Positions 1 through 6,621 of a stretch of DNA of 8,077 bases are shown here, piece after piece. Origin of the DNA: an uncultured Lachnospiraceae bacterium (lineage in GTDB: Bacteria > Bacillota > Clostridia > Lachnospirales > Lachnospiraceae); assembly GCA_905193085.1 (NCBI GenBank), contig CAJJNI010000109.1, positions 1 through 8,077 on the forward strand, in the 5' to 3' direction. A program made the position numbers and the translations under genes. The notes under the pieces were generated by a model. It searched no databases, had not been told where the DNA came from, and was given only the letters and a program-made list of their open reading frames with translations. Every line of letters starts with the position of its first letter. The stretch's first letter is position 1.

Positions 1-1440
1 TTAAACAATACAATTGGTGCAGAAGGAATGGGAATTTATCAGCTTATTTTTCCTGTTTTTATCACCTGTTTTTCATTTTGCTGTGTTGGCATACAGACTT
101 CCCTGTCAAGAATGGTTGCAACATCACATAATAATCCTGAAAATGCTGTTAAAATTTTGTGCACAGCATTATTTATATCATGTTTTCTTGCATCAATTAT
201 GATGATTTTATGTAATATTAAAGCAGAATTTATTGCAACATATATACTTAAAGATTCAAGATGCATACGACTTGTTGAAATATTAAGCTACAGTTTTATT
301 CCTGCAAGTATTCATTCCTGTATAAACGGATTTTATTACGGATTAAAGAAAACCGCAGTTCCATCATTAAGCCAGTTATTTGAACAGATAATAAGAGTTG
401 CCGGAGTATATTTTATATTTAAAATTATTGCACAGAATAATATAGAAGTAAGTAAATCAGAAAAAATATCTGTAGTTGTCTGGGGACTATTTATCGGTGA
501 AGCGGCATCTGCACTTATGTCTGTTACCGCATTTTTTGTTACACATTTGAAAATAAAAAAGAATAACAATGAAAAAAAAGTCTGGAAAATGAGTAAAATT
601 TTTAACAATCTGTTAAAACAGGCAATACCACTTACATTAAACAGACTTTCGACAAATTTTTTGCAGAGCATTGAGGCGGTTATTTTCCCGCTTGCACTTT
701 GCAGAGGCGGTGCAACAAAAGAAGATGCCCTTGTAATGTTTGGTATATTTACCGGCATGGCATTGCCGCTTATTGCATTTCCGTCTGCACTTACAAATTC
801 TTTGTCTGTACTTTTAGTGTCAGATGTTGCTGAATCAGATGGCAATAATAACGAAATACAGCTTGCAAAAACTATCCAGTATACATCAGGTTTTACGCTG
901 TTTCTTGGAATTTTCTGCTTTGGTTTCTTTTTTGAAAACGGATATGAGGCAGGAATATTTCTGTTTAATTCAGAAACTGCCGGAGAATACATAACACTGC
1001 TAAGTTTCATCTGTCCGTTTTTCTATCTTACTTCTACACTTGGAAGTATTTTACATGGACTTGGAAAAACAACAGAATTTTTTGTGTTTAATATCGGAAC
1101 AATAATTTTAAGACTTGTAATATTATGGTTTGGCATACCTTACTTTGGAATAAAAGGCTATGTGTTTGGACTTATGTTAAGCCAGATAATACTCACTGTA
1201 CTGATTTTAATGTGCTTATACAAAAAAGCCAGCTTTAATTTTAATTTAATTAAATGGCTGGCTCTTCCCGTAAAATGTTCTGTATCCTCATACATACTTA
1301 TTATTCTGTATGGAATTATTATAAACAATTTAAATGTAAATTTGCCAAATGTAGAATTTGCATCAAGAAGCCTGCTCTACTGCATTCCGTTTATTATCAC
1401 ATCAGCAAAATTAACTAAAAATAAAAAACTGTTACAGTAA
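1..1440 (+). CDS. SpoVB/MurJ-like flippase of the MATE/MOP superfamily, 5'-truncated by window edge
   Basis: The reading frame is open from base 1 and ends at TAA 1438-1440, giving 479 visible residues. Full-length relatives have about 500-540, so roughly the first transmembrane helix is missing. The visible start, reading N-T-I-G-A-E-G-M-G-I-Y-Q-L, matches the conserved loop after helix 1 in stage V sporulation protein B and related polysaccharide exporters. The Met codon at 28 is inside this motif and is not the true start. Further family signatures are the segment near visible residues 100-132 (I-P-A-S ... G-F-Y-Y-G-L-K-K-T ... E-Q-I-I-R) and an LPLIAFPSALTNSLS stretch near 254-269. Many hydrophobic segments, separated by a Lys/Asn-rich cytosolic loop near 182-199, indicate a polytopic inner-membrane protein. 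Relatives flip lipid-linked sugar or peptidoglycan precursors; in spore formers SpoVB is needed for cortex synthesis. Whether this copy is SpoVB proper or a general paralogue cannot be decided. It converges on the trp operon and is probably unrelated to it. Confidence 0.85.
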   Translation, partial: LNNTIGAEGMGIYQLIFPVFITCFSFCCVGIQTSLSRMVATSHNNPENAVKILCTALFISCFLASIMMILCNIKAEFIATYILKDSRCIRLVEILSYSFIPASIHSCINGFYYGLKKTAVPSLSQLFEQIIRVAGVYFIFKIIAQNNIEVSKSEKISVVVWGLFIGEAASALMSVTAFFVTHLKIKKNNNEKKVWKMSKIFNNLLKQAIPLTLNRLSTNFLQSIEAVIFPLALCRGGATKEDALVMFGIFTGMALPLIAFPSALTNSLSVLLVSDVAESDGNNNEIQLAKTIQYTSGFTLFLGIFCFGFFFENGYEAGIFLFNSETAGEYITLLSFICPFFYLTSTLGSILHGLGKTTEFFVFNIGTIILRLVILWFGIPYFGIKGYVFGLMLSQIILTVLILMCLYKKASFNFNLIKWLALPVKCSVSSYILIILYGIIINNLNVNLPNVEFASRSLLYCIPFIITSAKLTKNKKLLQ

Positions 1441-1521
1441 TCTAACAAAATAAGCAACTTTCAAGTGTTCAATTATACATCAAAGCTGTAATAAATATAA
1501 AATAAAATGATTTAAAATTTA
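1441..1521. other. AT-rich convergent intergenic gap, no clear terminator
   Basis: This 81-bp stretch separates the stops of two convergent genes, so both transcripts should end here. I see no GC-rich hairpin followed by a T-run on either strand. The best symmetry is an all-A/T inverted repeat, TAATAAAT at 1489-1496 against ATTTATTA at 1517-1524, with a 20-nt loop that overlaps the phosphatase stop codon; it would be a very weak stem. A short imperfect hairpin around 1455-1470 is weaker still. Termination may be factor-dependent, or may occur inside the opposing gene. Confidence 0.5.
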
Positions 1522-2178
1522 TTAAAAGAGGCTTTCTTTCTCAAGCAGTTGTGAAAAATCAGTAATATAAATGCCGGCTTCTGCCTTTAACTGCTCTCTC
1601 TGACGCTTGGAAGATTCATCTTCCATAATTACGGTAAAAAACCCTGCTTCATTGGCACTTTTCATACCCATGTAAATATCTTCAAATACAACACAGTCTG
1701 ATATATCAATATTTAAGCGTTTGGCAGCTTCAATATATATGTCAGGCTGATTTTTACCGCAGCCGACCTCTTTGGCTGTTACAATTTTATCAAAATACCC
1801 ATTAAGCCCTAAGTGTTCAAATGTAGCTAAATATAAGGCTTCATCAGATGATGTCGCAACTGCCATCGGAATGTTTTTCTGTTTTAAGTAATCTAAATAT
1901 TCTTTTGCATGTGGTTTATAACCTACATCATGTCCGTAGGCATAAATTGCCATATCAAACCATTCTTTTATTATTTCTTCTTTGGTTTCACTGAAGCCGA
2001 ACCTCTCTATAGTAAATTGTGCCGCTTCATCAAAATTAAGGGAGACTATTTTATCAAGATAGTCCTCGGGAACATCTAAGCCCCTTTTGTTTAGAAAATC
2101 AATATCAATCTGTCTCCAGACATACATTGATTCAAATACAGTTCCATCTAAGTCAAATATTGCACCTTTGAATTTCAT
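1522..2178 (-). CDS. HAD-superfamily hydrolase, beta-phosphoglucomutase-like phosphatase
   Basis: This 218-residue protein carries all four haloacid dehalogenase motifs. Motif I is F-D-L-D-G-T-V, with nucleophile Asp9 and acid/base Asp11. Motif II is V-A-T-S-S near residues 107-111. Motif III is Lys142 in G-K-N-Q-P-D. Motif IV is F-E-D near 165-167, followed by I-Y-M-G-M-K-S-A-N-E-A-G. The helical segment between motifs I and II (about residues 15-90) is the C1-type cap that closes over small phosphorylated substrates, as in beta-phosphoglucomutase and phosphoglycolate phosphatase. Length is normal for this soluble cytosolic subgroup. The ATG at 2176-2178 is preceded by AAGGGAG (2187-2193) with 8-nt spacing, which fixes the start. 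It begins 27 nt after trpA on the same strand with no terminator between, so it is probably co-transcribed as the distal gene of the operon. The substrate is not identifiable from sequence; a link to tryptophan metabolism is only inferred from position. Confidence 0.88.
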   Translation of the reverse strand: MKFKGAIFDLDGTVFESMYVWRQIDIDFLNKRGLDVPEDYLDKIVSLNFDEAAQFTIERFGFSETKEEIIKEWFDMAIYAYGHDVGYKPHAKEYLDYLKQKNIPMAVATSSDEALYLATFEHLGLNGYFDKIVTAKEVGCGKNQPDIYIEAAKRLNIDISDCVVFEDIYMGMKSANEAGFFTVIMEDESSKRQREQLKAEAGIYITDFSQLLEKESLF

Positions 2179-2205
2179 AAAATTTTCTCCCTTGCATTTT
2201 AAATA

Positions 2206-2976
2206 TTATTTTATAGCATTTTTCATTGAAGAAACATATTCTTTTACCGGCTCAACACTGTTTTTGCCATGCTCTGCAATAAGTTTAACTATGGCACTTC
2301 CGACAATTACACCGTCGGCACATTTTGACATTTTCTCAGCCTGCGCTGGTGTTGAAATTCCAAAGCCGATTGCACATGGAATATCAGAAACTGTGCGCAC
2401 CTGTTTGATAAGTTCTTCAATATCTGTTTTAATTTCAGTTCTCACACCTGTTACACCGAGTGAAGATACGCAATATAAGAAACCTTCTGCTTCTTTTGCA
2501 ATCATAAGGACTCTTTCTGCTGATGTCGGGGCAATCATTGAAATTAAATCAATGCCATATTCTTTGCATACAGGCTGCAGTTCATTTTTTTCTTCATATG
2601 GCATATCGGGAACTATTATACCATCAATTCCTGATTTTTGACAGTTTTTCATAAATTTTTCTTTGCCATATGTATAAATCGGATTAATATATGTCATAAA
2701 TACAAGAGGAATTTTTACAGTTTCTCTTATTTCACTTACCATATTGAATAAATCATCAATACGACAGCCCCATGAAAGGGCACGAATATCGGCAGCCTGG
2801 ATTACAGGACCTTCTGCAATAGGGTCAGAGAAAGGAATACCTATTTCTATTAAATCGGCACCTGCTTCTTCCATTGCGCATATTAATTTTTTTGTTGTAT
2901 CCAAATCAGGGTCTCCACCTGTTAAAAATCCTATAAATGCAGGACCATTTTCAAAAGCTTTGTTTATTCTACTCAT
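2206..2976 (-). CDS. trpA: Tryptophan synthase alpha subunit
   Basis: TrpA cleaves indole-3-glycerol phosphate to indole and glyceraldehyde-3-phosphate, and passes indole through a tunnel to TrpB in an alpha2-beta2 complex. The 256-residue length is typical of this TIM-barrel enzyme. Visible signatures are F-L-T-G-G-D-P near residues 17-23, E-I-G-I-P-F-S-D-P at 44-52 containing catalytic Glu44 (Salmonella Glu49), the flexible loop G-V-T-G-V-R at 174-179, and phosphate-binding G-F-G-I-S (204-208) and G-S (226-227). The position equivalent to catalytic Asp60 is Glu55 (I-A-E-G-P), a conservative change that I recall from other Firmicutes TrpA proteins. The start is supported by AAAGGAGTG at 2984-2992, with 7-nt spacing from its last base. 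The gene overlaps the end of trpB by 8 nt, suggesting translational coupling that keeps the two subunits balanced. Confidence 0.97.
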   Translation of the reverse strand: MSRINKAFENGPAFIGFLTGGDPDLDTTKKLICAMEEAGADLIEIGIPFSDPIAEGPVIQAADIRALSWGCRIDDLFNMVSEIRETVKIPLVFMTYINPIYTYGKEKFMKNCQKSGIDGIIVPDMPYEEKNELQPVCKEYGIDLISMIAPTSAERVLMIAKEAEGFLYCVSSLGVTGVRTEIKTDIEELIKQVRTVSDIPCAIGFGISTPAQAEKMSKCADGVIVGSAIVKLIAEHGKNSVEPVKEYVSSMKNAIK

Positions 2977-4153
2977 ATAGATTCACTCCTTTATATCTTG
3001 CAATTGCAGCAACATCTTTATCACCACGACCTGAAACATTTACTACTATAATTTTGTCTTTATCCATTGTTGGCGCAAGTTTTTTTGCATATGCAATGGC
3101 ATGGGAACTTTCAATTGCAGGAATAATTCCTTCTGTTTTTGATAAATATTCAAATGCTTCAACTGCTTCATCATCAGTAATCGGAACATATTCTGCTCTC
3201 TTTGTATCATGAAGCATTGCATGTTCAGGTCCGATTCCAGGATAATCAAGACCGGCTGAAATAGAATATACAGGAGCAATCTGTCCGTCTGAATCCTGAC
3301 AGAAAATTGATTTCATACCGTGGAATATACCGACTGTTCCATTTGCAATTGTTGCCGCATTTTTCGGATTATCTACTCCAAGACCGGCAGCTTCACAGCC
3401 GATAAGCTGAACTGATTTATCTTCAATAAATTCATAAAATGCCCCCATTGCATTACTTCCGCCGCCGACGCATGCTATAACTGCATCTGGAAGTCTTCCT
3501 TCTTTTTCAAGTATCTGCGCTTTGATTTCTTTTCCGATTATTTTCTGGAAATCTCTGACAATTGTAGGGAAAGGATATGGTCCCATAACAGAGCCCAATA
3601 CATATAATGTATCGTCCATTCTGTTAGTCCACTCTCTCATGGCCTCATTAACCGCATCTTTAAGAGTCATTGTTCCGCTTGTTACAGGGTGGACTTTAGC
3701 GCCTAAAAGCTCCATTCTGAATACATTAAGTGCCTGACGGATTGTGTCTTCTTTTCCCATATATATTTCACATTCCATATCCATAAGCGCAGCACCTGTT
3801 GCAGTTGCAACACCATGCTGTCCGGCACCTGTTTCAGCGATAACTCTTGTTTTACCCATTTTCTTTGCAAGAAGAATCTGGCCTAAAACATTGTTGATTT
3901 TGTGTGAACCTGTATGGTTTAAATCTTCACGTTTTAAATATATTTTTGCTCCGCCTAAGTCTTTTGTCATTTTTTCTGCATAATATAACAATGACGGGCG
4001 TCCTGCATAGTTAGCGTATAAATCATTTAATTCAGCAACAAATTCCGGGTCATCTTTATAATGCAAGTATGCTTCTTCTAACTCTTCTACAGCTTTCATA
4101 AGTGTTTCCGGAATATATTGTCCGCCGTAATTTCCAAATCTTCCTTTACTCAT
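2969..4153 (-). CDS. trpB: Tryptophan synthase beta subunit (TrpB1 type)
   Basis: TrpB is the PLP-dependent subunit that condenses indole with L-serine to give tryptophan. The 394 residues match the usual 390-400 of the TrpA-partnered TrpB1 form. The PLP lysine is Lys85 in H-T-G-S-H-K-I-N-N. The catalytic Glu107 lies in A-E-T-G-A-G-Q-H-G, the PLP phosphate loop is G-G-G-S-N-A-M-G (230-237), and G-L-D-Y-P-G-I-G-P-E (301-310) carries the Asp used in indole gating. S-G-R-G-D-K-D near 374-380 ends the active site. The protein begins at the conserved G-R-F-G-N-Y-G-G-Q-Y-I-P-E-T region, as expected. The start ATG overlaps the trpF 3' end by 8 nt. Its Shine-Dalgarno sequence, AAAGG at 4165-4169, sits 11 nt away, a little far, so re-initiation by ribosomes finishing trpF may contribute. 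Confidence 0.98.
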   Translation of the reverse strand: MSKGRFGNYGGQYIPETLMKAVEELEEAYLHYKDDPEFVAELNDLYANYAGRPSLLYYAEKMTKDLGGAKIYLKREDLNHTGSHKINNVLGQILLAKKMGKTRVIAETGAGQHGVATATGAALMDMECEIYMGKEDTIRQALNVFRMELLGAKVHPVTSGTMTLKDAVNEAMREWTNRMDDTLYVLGSVMGPYPFPTIVRDFQKIIGKEIKAQILEKEGRLPDAVIACVGGGSNAMGAFYEFIEDKSVQLIGCEAAGLGVDNPKNAATIANGTVGIFHGMKSIFCQDSDGQIAPVYSISAGLDYPGIGPEHAMLHDTKRAEYVPITDDEAVEAFEYLSKTEGIIPAIESSHAIAYAKKLAPTMDKDKIIVVNVSGRGDKDVAAIARYKGVNLYE

Positions 4154-4772
4154 TTTCGTCTTTTCCTTTCAAATAAATAATCTGTTTCATTTTATTATAA
4201 TCTTTAACTTTGTCTGTTTCAATGCCTGAACTTATATCTATGCAGTATGCATCTGTTTTTAATGCATCTTTAAAATTATCTGTTGTTATTCCGCCCGCAA
4301 GAAAATATGGTTTATTTAATGGGGGAAGTTTATTCCAGTCAAAGGTTTTTCCTGTTCCTCCAACGGAATCTTTAATGTAAGTATCTACTAACAGATAATC
4401 TGCAGAAAGATTCTGCGCATTATATAAATCATCGGCATTTTTAAATCTTACCGCTTTGATTAAAGGTAAGTCGGTAAGTTTTCTCAAACTGGTAATGTAA
4501 TCTTCATCTTCATTTCCATGAAGCTGAATAAGATTAAGTCCCGCATATAAACATATATCTGCAACTTCTTCAACCGGTTTATCAACAAATACTCCGACTG
4601 CTTTAATTTCAGGACTGAGTGCCTGCCTTATCTGTTTTGCACGCTGTTTTGTGACATTTCTATGGCTTTTTTCATAGAAAATAAGTCCGATATATTCCGG
4701 AAGAAGTTCATTTACAAATGTTACATCTTCATCTCTTCTTATTCCGCAAAATTTAACACATTTCATTGTCAT
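4146..4772 (-). CDS. trpF: Phosphoribosylanthranilate isomerase
   Basis: TrpF converts N-(5'-phosphoribosyl)anthranilate to CdRP by an Amadori rearrangement, the step between TrpD and TrpC. The 208-residue TIM barrel has K-F-C-G-I with general-base Cys9, V-G-V-F-V (59-63), Q-L-H-G (83-86), general-acid Asp130 in L-L-V-D-T, G-G-T-G-K-T-F-D-W (138-146), L-A-G-G-I (158-162) and the phosphate-binding D-I-S-S-G-I-E (179-185). The outer ATG is given here because it forms an ATGA overlap with the trpC stop, a common coupling arrangement. A second in-frame ATG at 4764-4766 would give 206 residues starting M-K-C-V-K-F-C-G-I and is better spaced from the AAAGGTG site upstream, so the true start is unresolved between these two. 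It is a separate gene here, not fused to trpC as in Escherichia coli. Confidence 0.96.
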   Translation of the reverse strand: MTMKCVKFCGIRRDEDVTFVNELLPEYIGLIFYEKSHRNVTKQRAKQIRQALSPEIKAVGVFVDKPVEEVADICLYAGLNLIQLHGNEDEDYITSLRKLTDLPLIKAVRFKNADDLYNAQNLSADYLLVDTYIKDSVGGTGKTFDWNKLPPLNKPYFLAGGITTDNFKDALKTDAYCIDISSGIETDKVKDYNKMKQIIYLKGKDENE

Positions 4773-5548
4773 GCACCTTTTAAGTTATCTAATGCCGCCT
4801 TTTTATCAGAGCATCTCATAAGTGTCTCTCCGATAAGCACTGCGTTTGTACCGTTATTTCTTAAATTGGCAATATCTTCTTTAGTCTTTATGCCGCTCTC
4901 TGATACAAATACATAATCCTGTGGCACCATTTTTCTGAGCCTGATACTGTTAGTTATGTCTACCGTAAAATCTCTTAAGTCTCTGTTGTTGACACCGATT
5001 ATTTTTGCACCACATTTTAATGCACGGTTAACTTCTGTTTCATCGTGAGCCTCAACTAACACAGATAAGCCAAGTTCGTGGGCAATTTCTGTATATTCTT
5101 TGAGCTGGTTGTCATTTAAAATGGCGCATATTAAAAGAATTGCTGAAGCACCGATTGTTTTTGCTTCATAAATCATGTATTCATCAACCGTAAAATCTTT
5201 TCTTAATATTGGAATTGATACATTACTGCTGATTTCTTTTACATATTGATTGCTGCCCTTAAACCAGAATGGCTCTGTAAGGACTGATATGGCATCTGCA
5301 CCGCTTCTTTCATAGTCAGCGGCAATTTCCATGTAAGGAAAATCCTGTGCAATTATTCCTTTTGAAGGTGATGCTTTTTTTACTTCACAGATAAATGACA
5401 AATCTCTCTTTGATAATGCCTTAAAAAACGGAAAGCCAGTTTCTTTGTTCATGTCATATGCCTGTTTTTTTAACTCTTCAAGGGAAACCTTTGCTTTTTC
5501 ATCTGCAATTCGTATTTTTGTTTTTTCTGCAATTTCCTGTAATATCAT
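4769..5548 (-). CDS. trpC: Indole-3-glycerol phosphate synthase
   Basis: TrpC decarboxylates and cyclises CdRP to indole-3-glycerol phosphate, the substrate of TrpA. The 259 residues fit the monofunctional family. Visible active-site motifs are C-E-V-K-K-A-S-P-S-K-G with Glu55 and Lys57, I-L-R-K-D-F with the catalytic Lys117, V-E-A-H with Glu166, G-V-N-N-R-D-L with Asn187, S-E-S-G with Ser218, and the C-terminal phosphate site L-I-G-E-T-L-M-R (238-245). These line up with the Thermotoga enzyme with a constant shift of about seven residues after the first pair. The start ATG at 5546-5548 has an AGGAGT site 5 nt upstream that overlaps the trpD stop. The gene ends in TGA that overlaps the outer trpF ATG. 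It is a soluble cytosolic enzyme with no sign of fusion to TrpF. Confidence 0.97.
   Translation of the reverse strand: MILQEIAEKTKIRIADEKAKVSLEELKKQAYDMNKETGFPFFKALSKRDLSFICEVKKASPSKGIIAQDFPYMEIAADYERSGADAISVLTEPFWFKGSNQYVKEISSNVSIPILRKDFTVDEYMIYEAKTIGASAILLICAILNDNQLKEYTEIAHELGLSVLVEAHDETEVNRALKCGAKIIGVNNRDLRDFTVDITNSIRLRKMVPQDYVFVSESGIKTKEDIANLRNNGTNAVLIGETLMRCSDKKAALDNLKGA
4774..4780 (-). promoter_or_regulatory. trpF ribosome binding site bearing on start choice
   Basis: The minus strand reads AAAGGTG here, inside the last codons of trpC. Its GG core ends only 3 nt before the outer trpF ATG (4770-4772) but 9 nt before the inner ATG (4764-4766). Normal spacing is about 5-9 nt, so this site favours the inner start, whereas the ATGA stop-start overlap favours the outer one. 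Confidence 0.5.
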
Positions 5549-5553
5549 ATAAA

Positions 5554-5559
5554 ACTCCT
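5554..5559 (-). promoter_or_regulatory. trpC ribosome binding site overlapping the trpD stop codon
   Basis: The minus strand reads TAGGAGT, so the AG of the trpD TAG stop (5558-5560) is also the beginning of the AGGAGT site for trpC, 5 nt before its ATG. A ribosome terminating on trpD would sit on this site, which points to coupled translation of the two genes. Confidence 0.7.
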
Positions 5560-6565
5560 ATTTGTTAGTCAATTCTACCACTTTTTCAAGCTGCTTTAAT
5601 GCACTGCCATTTGTAATTGTTTCTTTTGCAAGTTTAATTCCTTCTTCGATAGTTATACTGTTAGTTATATGAAGCGCAGCTCCTGCATTAAATATTACTG
5701 CATCTGCCTTTGCACCTGTTTCTGTTCCGCTTAATATTGCCTTTGTTATTGCTGCATTTTCTTTCGGGTCTCCGCCTTTTAAATCATCTCTTGTAGCTCT
5801 CTTAAATCCGAACTGTTCAGGAGTTATTTCATATGTATCAAATTTTTCGTCTCCAAATTCACATACTTTTGTAGGTGCGCCGATTGAAATTTCATCAAGT
5901 CCATCTGTTCCATAAACTACCATGCCTCGTTTAACTCCGAGATTTGAAAGAGTTTTTGCAAGTGGTACAAGTAAATCTTCTGAATATACACCAAGAAGCT
6001 GTAATGTTGCAAATGCCGGATTTGCCAAAGGTCCCAGTATATTAAAAATTGTTGGAATTTTAATTTCTTTTCTTGTAGGTCCGACAAATCTCATTGATGC
6101 ATGATATTTCTGTGCAAACATGAAGCAGAAGTTAGATTCATCTAACACTTTTAAGTTGTCTTCAGGTTCGATATTTAAATTAACTCCAAGTGCTTCAAGA
6201 ACATCTGCAGCTCCGCATTTGCTTGATGCGGCACGATTGCCATGTTTTGTAACTTTATTTCCTGTTGCAGCTACAATTAAAGCTGCTGTTGTTGATATAT
6301 TTATTGACTGTGCACAGTCACCGCCTGTTCCGACAATTTCCAGTGTATCGTATGAAGGCTCAAGTCTTGTACACTGATTTCTCATTCCAATGGCACTTGC
6401 GGTAATTTCTTCAATAGTCTCACCTTTCATATGAAGTGCTGTAAGATAAGCTGCTGTCTGTGACGGTGTAGCTTTTCCTGTCATAAGCTCTTCCATTACT
6501 GCTTCTGCCTCTGCTCCTGTTAAATCTTCTTTTTTTATTAATTTTGATATTGCTTCTATAATCAT
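5558..6565 (-). CDS. trpD: Anthranilate phosphoribosyltransferase
   Basis: TrpD transfers the phosphoribosyl group of PRPP to anthranilate. The 335-residue protein is of normal length and is not fused to TrpG. An alpha-helical N-terminal domain (about residues 1-70) is followed by the PRPP-binding G-T-G-G-D (79-83), N-I-S-T (89-92), the K-H-G-N-R loop (107-111) with A-A-S-S-K-C-G-A-A-D-V-L-E downstream, the anthranilate-binding Arg165 in T-R-K-E, F-N-I-L-G-P-L-A-N-P (174-183), and the metal-binding D-G-L-D-E (221-225). The start ATG (6563-6565) has a strong AAAGGAG site at 6574-6580 with 8-nt spacing. Unlike the other junctions it does not abut its upstream neighbour: 118 nt separate it from trpG. 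The proximal part of that gap (6581-6621) is A-rich and looks unstructured on the coding strand, while the distal part holds the inverted repeat annotated separately. No clear promoter was found in the gap. Confidence 0.97.
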   Translation of the reverse strand: MIIEAISKLIKKEDLTGAEAEAVMEELMTGKATPSQTAAYLTALHMKGETIEEITASAIGMRNQCTRLEPSYDTLEIVGTGGDCAQSINISTTAALIVAATGNKVTKHGNRAASSKCGAADVLEALGVNLNIEPEDNLKVLDESNFCFMFAQKYHASMRFVGPTRKEIKIPTIFNILGPLANPAFATLQLLGVYSEDLLVPLAKTLSNLGVKRGMVVYGTDGLDEISIGAPTKVCEFGDEKFDTYEITPEQFGFKRATRDDLKGGDPKENAAITKAILSGTETGAKADAVIFNAGAALHITNSITIEEGIKLAKETITNGSALKQLEKVVELTNK

Positions 6566-6621
6566 GATAATTGCTCCTTTAATTTTTACTAAATGTTTAT
6601 GTTTAATATTTTTGTTCTGTT

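Noticed and set aside
28..30. Met codon as the start of the SpoVB-like gene
   Set aside because: It sits within the conserved G-A-E-G-M-G-I-Y-Q motif and the frame is open to base 1, so the gene begins before the window.
336..1010. Long minus-strand open frame (224 codons) opposite the SpoVB-like gene
   Set aside because: Its translation has no recognisable domain, and the plus strand here encodes a clear family-matching membrane protein, so it is a shadow frame.
1489..1524. TAATAAAT/ATTTATTA inverted repeat as a terminator
   Set aside because: The stem is only A/T pairs with a 20-nt loop, which would be too unstable, and such symmetry is expected by chance in very AT-rich DNA.
2087..2641. 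Plus-strand open frame of 184 codons across the phosphatase start and trpA
   Set aside because: It lies opposite two well-supported genes and spans their junction; the composition is that of an antisense shadow and no motif is visible.
3522..3983. Two plus-strand open frames of 71 and 79 codons opposite trpB
   Set aside because: Both are antisense to the highly conserved trpB coding sequence and lack any family signature.
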